64,000 nucleotides of DNA from positions 97,118 through 161,117 of the forward strand of contig JAFYJD010000012.1 of the NCBI GenBank assembly GCA_017538255.1, written 5' to 3'. Under the pieces are notes generated by a model. That model did not search any database. It saw only the letters and a program-made list of their open reading frames with translations, and was not told the origin of the DNA. The position numbers and the translations under genes were made by a program. The DNA comes from Clostridia bacterium (lineage in GTDB: Bacteria; Bacillota; Clostridia; Christensenellales; CAG-138). Positions 17,047 through 24,545 of the stretch are shown piece after piece (position 1 is the first letter of the stretch; each line of letters starts with the position of its first letter).

Positions 17047-19119
17047 TTATTCGTCCTCATCGTCGTCCTTAACGGCGCTGTCGATGATCTTCTTGGCGAT
17101 GTTCGCGGGAACGTCCTCATAGCGGACAAACTCGCTGGTGAAGGAGCCGCGGCCCTGGGTCATAGACCTGAGGTCGGTCGCATAGCGGAACATTTCGGAA
17201 AGCGGAGCCTCTGCGGTGATGACGGTGCCTTCATCGGTCTGCTCGCTGCCGAGGGTACGACCGCGGCGGCCGCTCATATCGCCCATGATAGCGCCCATGT
17301 AGTCGTTGGGAACGGTGATCTGATACTGATAGATGGGCTCGATGAGAACGGGGTTAGCCTTGGCGCAGGCCGCCTTGTAGGAAAGCCTTGCCGCGCTCTT
17401 GAACGCAACTTCCTTGGAGTCGACGGGATGGTACTTGCCATCGTAAAGGGTGGCTTTGATGCCTACCATCGGATAGCCGGCAAGAACGCCCTTGACCATC
17501 GCTTCACGAAGACCCTTTTCAACGGCAGGGATGAACTCCTTGGGAACAACGCCGCCGACGATCGCGTTGACGAACTCGAATTCGCCGGTGGGGGAGGGCT
17601 CAAAGCGCATCTGAACAACGCCGAACTGACCTGCGCCGCCCGACTGCTTCTTATGCTTACCTTCAGCCTCCGCCATAGCGCGGATGGTCTCACGGTAGGG
17701 GATGCGTGGATCTGCGAGATCCGCTTCGACCTTGAACTTGTTCTTGAGTTTGGCGCAGATAACGTCGATATGCATTTCGCCGAGACCCTTAACAAGAACG
17801 TCGCCGGTCTCCGCGTTCTTCTCGATCTGCATCGTGGGATCTTCCTCGGTAAGACGGGTGATGCCCTGAATGACCTTATCCTCTTCGCCCTGTTTCTTTG
17901 CGGAGACCGCACGGCTGATGCAGGGCTGCGGGAAGTCGATGGGAGCGAACTTCACGGGCTCATTGGGATCGGTGAGGGTATCGCCGGTGTTGGTGAACTG
18001 AAGTTTCGCCATTGCGCCGATATCGCCCGCAACGAGTTTGTCGACGGTGATGAGGTTCTTACCGCGCATCAAATAAACGGTACCGGATTTTTCTGACTTT
18101 TCGGCATTGGGGTTGTACGCGGCGAAGGAAGCGTCGATCGAGCCAGCGAACACCTTAAGGATGGAGATCTTACCGACGAACGGGTCGGCAACGGTCTTCA
18201 TAACCTGAGCTGCGAACTTGCCGTTTGCTTTGACTTCGACCGCGTCGCCGGTACGGGCGTTGACGGCGGGACGTGCGGCGGCCTTATCGGCGGCGGGCAG
18301 ATAGTGGATGATATTGTTCATCAGCGTGTAAACGCCGACATTGGTAAGCGCGGAAACACAGGTAACGGGGGTAACGTCGCCCGCTTCGATACCAAGAGCA
18401 AGACCGCGGATGATCTCATCCTGGCTGAGTTCCATAGTATCGAGATAGGTCATCATCAGTTCTTCGTCGCCTTCCGCTGCGGCTTCCATAAGGGATTCGC
18501 GAAGTTCCTGAGCGCGGGAAGCGAGGCCTGAGGGGATCTCGATATCCTTTTCGCCCTTGCCGTCGAACTTCTTCGCGGTCATAGTGGTAAGATCCACATA
18601 ACCAACATACTGATCCTTCTCCATAATGGGGAGCTGGATCGGTACGCAGCTGACGCCGAACTTATCGTGAAGCGCTTCAACGGTCTTATCGAAGTTCGCG
18701 TTCTCGCGGTCCATCTGGTTGATGACGATCATACGGGGCATCTTTGCCTTTTTGCACATACTCATCGCCTTCTCGGTGCCGACGACGGGGCCGGATACCG
18801 CACCGCATACGATCAGCGCGGAATCGGCGAGCGCGAGCGCTTCGTAAACTTCGCCATAGAAATCGAAGAAGCCGGGAGCGTCGATGAGGTTGACCTTCGT
18901 GTTGTTCCACTCAAAGGGAGCGACCGCGGTGCTGATAGAGATATGCCTCTTGGTCTCTTCGGGATCGTAGTCGGAAACGGTGGTGCCGTCGTCGACCTTG
19001 CCCATACGGTCAATAAGCCCTGCGTTGAAAAGCATTGCTTCGGTCAAAGTGGTTTTGCCTTCTCCGCCGTGGCCGAGTATGGCAACGTTGCGGATGCTGT
19101 CTGCCTGATAGTTCTTCAT
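17047..19119 (-). CDS. elongation factor G paralogue (EF-G2-like GTPase)
   Basis: 690 residues with the full five-domain EF-G layout, but a divergent G domain. G1 is GHGGEGKTTL (residues 16-25) instead of the usual AHIDAGKTT. G3 is DAPGFFDF (80-87) where EF-G has DTPGHVDF, so the catalytic His is Phe. G4 is NQMD (134-137) instead of NKMD. Domain IV keeps KKQSGGAGQFGVVQMRFEP and the C-terminal GRRGR segment. It is not next to ribosomal-protein genes. It matches the EF-G-like second copies found in many bacteria, whose role (for example, in low-energy translation or ribosome recycling) is not settled. ATG 19119. Confidence 0.88.
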   Translation of the reverse strand: MKNYQADSIRNVAILGHGGEGKTTLTEAMLFNAGLIDRMGKVDDGTTVSDYDPEETKRHISISTAVAPFEWNNTKVNLIDAPGFFDFYGEVYEALALADSALIVCGAVSGPVVGTEKAMSMCKKAKMPRMIVINQMDRENANFDKTVEALHDKFGVSCVPIQLPIMEKDQYVGYVDLTTMTAKKFDGKGEKDIEIPSGLASRAQELRESLMEAAAEGDEELMMTYLDTMELSQDEIIRGLALGIEAGDVTPVTCVSALTNVGVYTLMNNIIHYLPAADKAAARPAVNARTGDAVEVKANGKFAAQVMKTVADPFVGKISILKVFAGSIDASFAAYNPNAEKSEKSGTVYLMRGKNLITVDKLVAGDIGAMAKLQFTNTGDTLTDPNEPVKFAPIDFPQPCISRAVSAKKQGEEDKVIQGITRLTEEDPTMQIEKNAETGDVLVKGLGEMHIDVICAKLKNKFKVEADLADPRIPYRETIRAMAEAEGKHKKQSGGAGQFGVVQMRFEPSPTGEFEFVNAIVGGVVPKEFIPAVEKGLREAMVKGVLAGYPMVGIKATLYDGKYHPVDSKEVAFKSAARLSYKAACAKANPVLIEPIYQYQITVPNDYMGAIMGDMSGRRGRTLGSEQTDEGTVITAEAPLSEMFRYATDLRSMTQGRGSFTSEFVRYEDVPANIAKKIIDSAVKDDDEDE

Positions 19120-19345
19120 ATTGCTTTCTTATTCCCCTCTCGTGGTAATAATAATTAACATTCATATCGCGCGTTAAAACGCATATGCCAAATCATAGCA
19201 TACCACAAAAACACATAAAAAGCAATATCAATCAATGGCTTTTCAACATAAACGGCAATATATTTCAAGCGAACGGAATTATACGCATTCGATACGCATT
19301 TGCTGCGACACCATATTTATTTAATCGGCGCCGTAAAGATAGGTT

Positions 19346-19546
19346 TCAAACCCGATCAGAGGGGGGAGCTTTGAACATTGAAGCAAGAATGCTCATATAT
19401 TTGTCGCAATCATCGCATTCAAACATTATCCTTTCATAACCAATAAACAGTTCTTCAATAAGGGCATCGACAAAATCCGAATAGAGTGCCGGATCGTCGG
19501 AACAGCAGTATGCGATCTCGTTAGCCTCTATGAATGCAAGCGCGTA
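19346..19546 (-). pseudogene. probable remnant of a small protein-coding gene
   Basis: A 66-codon frame reads convincingly as protein (AFIEANEIAYCCSDDPALYS, then VDALIEELFIGYE, FECDDCDKYMSIL) but opens right after a stop and has no start codon with a ribosome site until Met well inside. Codon use matches the genome. Best explained as the 3' part of a truncated gene. Family not recognised. Confidence 0.35.
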
Positions 19547-19581
19547 TTAGCCGGACGGACCGGTCGCATATCGAACCAAAT

Positions 19582-20061
19582 CTAATCCAACGCCAGTATG
19601 TATATCTGACAGGGATTGTTTTCGCCCCAGAGTTCAGGAATGATCTCGAACTCCTTAAAGCCGCAGGCGATATAGAAATCGTTTGTTTTGTCGTACTCCT
19701 CGTATACGCCTCGTTTAACGGTTTTGACCTGCAAAAAGGAGTATCCGGTACACTTTGCTAGCCGCTTTGCTTTCTCTACTATCGCGCGGCCGACTCCATT
19801 GCGATGGTATTCCTTCAAAACGCCCATACAATGCAGTTCAGCGGTCGCTTTTCCTGTTTCCGCAAGGTATAGAAACCCGACGGGCTTTTCGCCGTCGAAT
19901 GCCGCGATAAATGGCTTATCGGCGCTGTTTTTGATATAGCTCTCCCTCGCCTCGGGTATGCCGAACCATTCGGGAAGCGCTTCAAGCACGGCCCGTGCGA
20001 TGCGCGGCTTCTCGGCTTCGTTTACGATAATCTTTATTTCATATTGCATCAGTTTTGTCAT
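19582..20061 (-). CDS. GNAT-family N-acetyltransferase
   Basis: About 159 residues of a GCN5-related acetyltransferase. The acetyl-CoA loop motif is clear: LHCMGVLKEYHRNGVGRAIVEKA near residue 78, preceded by the strand KPVGFLYLAE. A late FYIACGFKE is the typical motif B end. Substrate unknown. The ATG at 20061 overlaps the stop of the upstream small membrane protein gene (ATGA), suggesting coupling; ATGs at 20067 and 20049 are also in frame. Confidence 0.85.
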   Translation of the reverse strand: MTKLMQYEIKIIVNEAEKPRIARAVLEALPEWFGIPEARESYIKNSADKPFIAAFDGEKPVGFLYLAETGKATAELHCMGVLKEYHRNGVGRAIVEKAKRLAKCTGYSFLQVKTVKRGVYEEYDKTNDFYIACGFKEFEIIPELWGENNPCQIYILALD

Positions 20062-20243
20062 CTCCATCTATTTGCGGGGAAGAGCTCGGTCAAAGGCGTG
20101 AAAAGCACGCCGCCCACCGCGCAGATAACGAAATTGAACCGGTATTCCTCGCCGCGGACGAGCGCAAGGATGAAGGTCACGGCGGCGATGAGCGCGAAAT
20201 AGCCGACCGCCATAAGAACTGTTTTCAAAAGCCTGTTTTTCAT
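20058..20243 (-). CDS. small two-helix membrane protein
   Basis: 61 residues with two hydrophobic segments (TVLMAVGYFALIAAVTFILAL and FNFVICAVGGVLFTPL) separated by a short charged loop. A GAGG lies 7 nt before the ATG. Overlaps the GNAT gene by ATGA, so the two are probably one transcript. Function unknown. Confidence 0.65.
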   Translation of the reverse strand: MKNRLLKTVLMAVGYFALIAAVTFILALVRGEEYRFNFVICAVGGVLFTPLTELFPANRWR

Positions 20244-20310
20244 AACCAGCCTCTTTTCAAAGAAGTATTCATCCTGCTTATTATACCGAAATCCCGCCGA
20301 TTATTCAATA

Positions 20311-20348
20311 TGAAAAGCCGCCCGAGACCTCGATACATCGGACGGCTT
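20311..20348 (-). terminator. intrinsic terminator of the S66 peptidase gene
   Basis: On the minus strand AAGCCGTCCGA pairs with TCGGGCGGCTT (11 bp, one G-T) followed by TTC. It lies 14 nt after the stop codon at 20362. Confidence 0.75.
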
Positions 20349-20361
20349 AGGCGTTTGCGCC

Positions 20362-21396
20362 TTATTCCTCATAAAACTTTATAACCTGCTTCTCCGCGTC
20401 CACGTGTGCCGTTACGCCAAACGGGATTATACAGCGCGGCTTTGCGTGTCCGATGCTGATATTGCAGAGTATCGGGATCTGCTCGGGCACGACATCGAGA
20501 AGCGCCTTTTTGTATTCGTCGTGGTAGACTTCGTCCTGGGGCTTGCCGACGAGTATACCGCTTATCGAGTCGAACACGCCCAGTGCCTTGAAGCATTCGA
20601 GCGCGGCCCTGTACTTCTCGGGCTCCATCAGCTCCTCGCTCGATTCAAGCAGAAGAATCCTGCCGCGCCAATCCTCACGCGTGGGGAAAAGTCCGTATTT
20701 CGTGCAGACATCGGGCATATCCGGGTGACACTCGCAAACGAACATTTCATAGAGAGAGTCGATGCAGCCGCCGAGCACCTTGCCCGAGAAGCTGCTCCGT
20801 CCGCGCAGCAACTCAAAATCGCCGTTTTTATGCGCGGCGCACGGCGTTCCAACGGCAGATACTCCGAAATCTGCGCGCTCCTCGTACCAAACCGAACTCG
20901 GCGTTATCTCGCGTATCGTGCCAGTTCTTATAAGCTCCTCGAAATACTTTTTCGTATAGGGGAGCATCTCTGAGTACAGCTCGCAGATATCCGCCAAGAA
21001 ACTCTGCCCGTAGAAGGTGTTCACGCCGAGCTTGTGGAGAATCAGATGGTTTATCGTGGTGTCGGAAAAGCCGAGAAACGGCTTATAGTTGCCGCGCACG
21101 GCGTTTTTCAGCTCATCGTTTTCAAAAAGATAAGGAAGCAGGCGGTAGGTGTCCGTGCCGCCTATCGCGCAGAGTATCATATCAACGTTCTTATCGCAAA
21201 ACGCCTCTATAAGGTCGGCGGCGCGCGCTTCGGGGTGATTCTCGATAAACTCTTTTCCCATCAGCGCGTGCTTGGAGAAACTTACGTTCAGCCCGAATTC
21301 CTCAAGGCGGCGCACGCCGATATCCACTTCGTGCTTAACGTAGCTTTCGCCGATGATGCCCTTTGAAAGGCTGACTATGCAGATATTCTTTATCAT
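20362..21396 (-). CDS. S66-family peptidase (LD-carboxypeptidase / MccF-like)
   Basis: 344-residue cytoplasmic serine peptidase of the S66 family, which includes peptidoglycan LD-carboxypeptidases and the microcin C immunity hydrolase MccF. The nucleophile Ser111 is in FLGFSDTT. The Glu and His partners are in LLLESSEE and ISIGHAKPR. The substrate loop is long, which leans toward MccF-like rather than LdcA, but this is not certain. ATG at 21396 with GGGAGG upstream; a promoter lies at 21428-21456. Confidence 0.87.
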   Translation of the reverse strand: MIKNICIVSLSKGIIGESYVKHEVDIGVRRLEEFGLNVSFSKHALMGKEFIENHPEARAADLIEAFCDKNVDMILCAIGGTDTYRLLPYLFENDELKNAVRGNYKPFLGFSDTTINHLILHKLGVNTFYGQSFLADICELYSEMLPYTKKYFEELIRTGTIREITPSSVWYEERADFGVSAVGTPCAAHKNGDFELLRGRSSFSGKVLGGCIDSLYEMFVCECHPDMPDVCTKYGLFPTREDWRGRILLLESSEELMEPEKYRAALECFKALGVFDSISGILVGKPQDEVYHDEYKKALLDVVPEQIPILCNISIGHAKPRCIIPFGVTAHVDAEKQVIKFYEE

Positions 21397-21427
21397 TTCG
21401 GACCTCCCGATTAGGTTTATTTAGCGT

Positions 21428-21456
21428 TATATACACTTGCGACTGGGAAAATGCAA
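21428..21456 (-). promoter_or_regulatory. sigma-A promoter of the S66 peptidase gene
   Basis: Minus strand TTGCAT, 17 nt, TATATA, about 30 nt before the start codon. Confidence 0.6.
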
Positions 21457-21530
21457 GCAAAATCGAGAATTCAAGAAAAGAAATGACCGACGGCTCAAAA
21501 AGCCGTAGAGCAACATATATTGCGCATAAC

Positions 21531-24197
21531 TTACGCCTTCATCTCGGCTATCCTCGCTTCGACCTTGGCGAGCATCTCCTTGGCGTTTTCAAGCTTCGCC
21601 TTCTCTTCCTCGATCACTTTCTCGGGCGCCTTTGCTGTGAAGCCCGGGTTGTTGAGTTTGCCTTCGGCGCGCGCTGCTTCGCCTTCCCAACGTTTGCGCT
21701 CATTCAACAGGCGCTCGAGTTCCTTTTCGATATCGATCAGTTCATTCATCGGGATGAACGCTTCACCGAGTTTGGAAACGACGGACACAGCCTTTTTATC
21801 GATGCCCTCCTTGTCGAAGCGCACCTCAACGGTGCTTGCAAACGCAAGTTTGTTAAGATACTGCGCGCCCTGACGGCAGAGGGCTTCGTTTTTGGGTATG
21901 GTTACAAGTATCGTATGCGCGCGCTTGGACGGTGGCACGTTCATCTCGGCACGGATATTCCTGATCTGGCGCACCATCTCCATAAACTCGTCCATCGCAT
22001 CGGCCTCGCTCGCAAAATCAAACGCCGCATTTACACTCGGCCACTCGGAAAGCATAATTGTCCTGTCGCTGCCGGGCAGGCGGGTGTAGATATCCTCGGT
22101 GATGAAAGGCATAAACGGGTGAAGCAGTTTCATACTGTCGGAAAGCACTTTCACGAGTATCGCGCGTACATTTGCCTTTGCCTTTTCATCATCGCCGTAC
22201 AGGCGCGGCTTGGACATTTCAATGTACCAGTCGCAGAACTCGGTCCAAATGAATCCGTAGATGCGATCAACGGCAAGATTGAGATCGAACGAATCAAGAT
22301 AAGCAGTCGTATCCCGAATGACCTCGTTCAGACGGTGGAGTATCCACTTATCCGCGATATCGACTATATCCATATCGATCTTGTTGGAGCCGCCGTCGCC
22401 GAGATTCATAAGCACGAAGCGCGAAGCGTTATAGACCTTATTGCAGAAATTGCGCGCCGCTTCGACCTTTTTGGGGATGTACCTGAGGTCGGTGCCTGCG
22501 GCGGTGCCGCTGGTCAAACTGAACCTGAGCGAATCCGCGCCGTATTCTTTGATGACCTCAAGCGGATCGATGCCGTTGCCGAGGGATTTGCTCATCTTTC
22601 GCCCCAGTTCATCGCGCACCATACCGTGAATGAACACGGTATCGAACGGAACGTCATCCATCGCGTACAGACCGAACATTATCATCCTTGCGATCCAGAA
22701 GAAGATTAGATCATAGCCCGTTGAAAGCGTGGAGGTTGGGTAGTAGTATTTGAGTTCTTCGGTCTTATCCGGCCAGCCGAGCGTTGAGAAAGGCCACATA
22801 CCTGACGAGAACCATGTGTCGAGCACGTCCTCGTCCTGATGAAGCGCCTTGCTTCCGCATTTGGGGCAGGCGGCGGGCGCGGTCTCTTCAACAACGGTCT
22901 CGCCGCAATCCTCGCAATACCATGCGGGTATGCGATGTCCCCACCAAAGCTGGCGCGAGATGCACCAGTCGCGGATATTGCGCATCCAGTTGTAATAGGT
23001 ATGCACATACCTTTCGGGCACAAACTTGATCTTGCCGTCCTCAACGGCTTTCAGCGCGGGCTCGGACAGATACTTAATATCAACAAACCATTGTTTGCTG
23101 ATCATCGGCTCGATCGTCGTGTGGCAGCGGTAGCAGGTTCCGACATTATGATTGTAGGGCTCAATCTTAACGAGTGCGCCGAACTCCTTGAGGTCTTCCA
23201 CGAATACCTTGCGGCACTCTTTGGTAGTCAGTCCGCAGTACTTGCCGCCGAGCTCGTTTATATGCCCGTCTTCGGTAAATACGCACATCTGCGGCAGACC
23301 GCAGCGCACCCCGACCTCAAAATCGTTTGGATCGTGGCTCGGCGTGATCTTGACGGCGCCCGTGCCGAAATCCATTTCAACATATTCGTCGGCGACGATC
23401 GGTATCTCGCGCCCGACAATCGGCACGACGACGGTCTTGCCGACGATATCCTTATAGCGCGGATCGTTCGGATTGACGGCGATGCCGGTATCACCGAGAA
23501 TGGTCTCGGGGCGCGTTGTAGCGCAGATTATCGAATAACTCTTATCAGGCGCGTCATAGCGAACGTGCCAAAGATTCGACGGCTGCTCCTCAAACTCGAC
23601 CTCGGCGTTGGAAAGCGCGGTCTTGCAGCAGGGGCACCAGTTGACGATGCGATCCCCGCGGTAGATCCGGCCTTTTTTGTAAAGATCAACAAACACCTTA
23701 ATGACGGCGCGGTTGCAGCCCTCGTCCATCGTGAAGCGTTCACGCGCCCAGTCGCAGCTTGAGCCGAGTTTGCGAAGCTGAGAAACGATCCTTCCGCCGT
23801 ATTCCTTTTTCCACGCCCAGGCGTGCTCGAGGAAGCCTTCACGGCCCACATCCTTTTTGGTAAGTCCCTCCTTTGCGAGTTGTTCAACGACCTTGACCTC
23901 GGTCGCGATCGACGCGTGGTCGGTGCCGGGGAGCCAAAGCGTTTCAAAGCCGCTCATACGCTTATAGCGGATAAGGATATCCTGCATCGTTTCGTCAAGC
24001 GCGTGCCCCATATGCAGCTGTCCCGTAACGTTCGGCGGGGGAATGACGATACAGTAAGGGGGCTTATCGGGGTTGGGCTCGGAATGGAAATAGCCGCTCT
24101 GTTCCCATTCGTTATAGAGCCGCTCCTCGACCGTGGAGGGGTCGTAGGTCTTGGGCATCTCATCAATGCCTGTTGTGGTCTTGCAGTGTTCGCACAT
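21531..24197 (-). CDS. valS: valyl-tRNA synthetase
   Basis: Class I synthetase charging tRNA-Val. 888 residues. The HIGH-type motif reads PNVTGQLHMGHALDE, the KMSKS loop GRKMSKSLGNGIDP. The zinc-binding CEDCGE...CPKCGSK and the C-terminal coiled coil (ELERLLNERKRWEGEAARAE) are all present. The ATG at 24197 has GGAGG 11 nt upstream; the long in-frame extension to 24380 runs through the T-box leader and is not translated. A short Cys-containing N-terminal stretch (MCEHCKTTTGIDE) precedes the usual MPKTYDPSTVEERLY. Transcription is T-box controlled. Confidence 0.97.
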   Translation of the reverse strand: MCEHCKTTTGIDEMPKTYDPSTVEERLYNEWEQSGYFHSEPNPDKPPYCIVIPPPNVTGQLHMGHALDETMQDILIRYKRMSGFETLWLPGTDHASIATEVKVVEQLAKEGLTKKDVGREGFLEHAWAWKKEYGGRIVSQLRKLGSSCDWARERFTMDEGCNRAVIKVFVDLYKKGRIYRGDRIVNWCPCCKTALSNAEVEFEEQPSNLWHVRYDAPDKSYSIICATTRPETILGDTGIAVNPNDPRYKDIVGKTVVVPIVGREIPIVADEYVEMDFGTGAVKITPSHDPNDFEVGVRCGLPQMCVFTEDGHINELGGKYCGLTTKECRKVFVEDLKEFGALVKIEPYNHNVGTCYRCHTTIEPMISKQWFVDIKYLSEPALKAVEDGKIKFVPERYVHTYYNWMRNIRDWCISRQLWWGHRIPAWYCEDCGETVVEETAPAACPKCGSKALHQDEDVLDTWFSSGMWPFSTLGWPDKTEELKYYYPTSTLSTGYDLIFFWIARMIMFGLYAMDDVPFDTVFIHGMVRDELGRKMSKSLGNGIDPLEVIKEYGADSLRFSLTSGTAAGTDLRYIPKKVEAARNFCNKVYNASRFVLMNLGDGGSNKIDMDIVDIADKWILHRLNEVIRDTTAYLDSFDLNLAVDRIYGFIWTEFCDWYIEMSKPRLYGDDEKAKANVRAILVKVLSDSMKLLHPFMPFITEDIYTRLPGSDRTIMLSEWPSVNAAFDFASEADAMDEFMEMVRQIRNIRAEMNVPPSKRAHTILVTIPKNEALCRQGAQYLNKLAFASTVEVRFDKEGIDKKAVSVVSKLGEAFIPMNELIDIEKELERLLNERKRWEGEAARAEGKLNNPGFTAKAPEKVIEEEKAKLENAKEMLAKVEARIAEMKA

Positions 24198-24213
24198 AAA
24201 AAATGTACCTCCG

Positions 24214-24470
24214 AAAAAATAATAAGCACCTCTTGACCCAAAGGACGAGAGGTGCGCTCGCGGTACCACCTTTGTTGGGCAGAATGATTCCGCCCCACTC
24301 AATTGCCTTAACGCGGCAAGATCGTTCGGGTTGCTACCCCCGAAGGCTCGGAAGCGACCTTCTCCGTTAGCCTTGTGCAAACCGCCCTTACAGCCGGTGG
24401 GGCAGTCTCTCTGATGCGGGATAACGGTTACTCCTCTTCGTCATAGCCGTATTAAACTGATATCTATTTT
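24214..24470 (-). promoter_or_regulatory. T-box leader (valine) upstream of valS
   Basis: The minus strand carries the elements of a T-box riboswitch in order. Stem I begins near GAAGAGGAGTA (24430s), with an AGAGAG kink-turn element. The T-box proper AAAGGTGGTACCGCG is at 24259-24273. The terminator helix is GCACCTC/GAGGTGC followed by TTATTATTTTTT (24214-24255). A GUC codon in AAGGTCGC (near 24353-24360), in the expected 3' side of stem I, is a plausible valine specifier. Uncharged tRNA-Val should prevent termination. Confidence 0.92.
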
Positions 24471-24545
24471 ATCCCAAAATAACCGCTTTGTCAACATCGA
24501 TTTTTCGAGCCGGTGATTCTGAACTGTTTTGAATAAATTAGTGGT

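Noticed and set aside
17047..19119. Canonical translation elongation factor G (fusA)
   Set aside because: The G1, G3 and G4 motifs deviate and the gene is not in a ribosomal operon, so it is reported as a paralogue.
21490..21506. ACGGCT/AGCCGT hairpin after valS as a terminator
   Set aside because: Six-base stem with no T-run on either strand.
22839..23762. 307-codon open frame opposite valS
   Set aside because: Antisense to a conserved synthetase, with no start signal.
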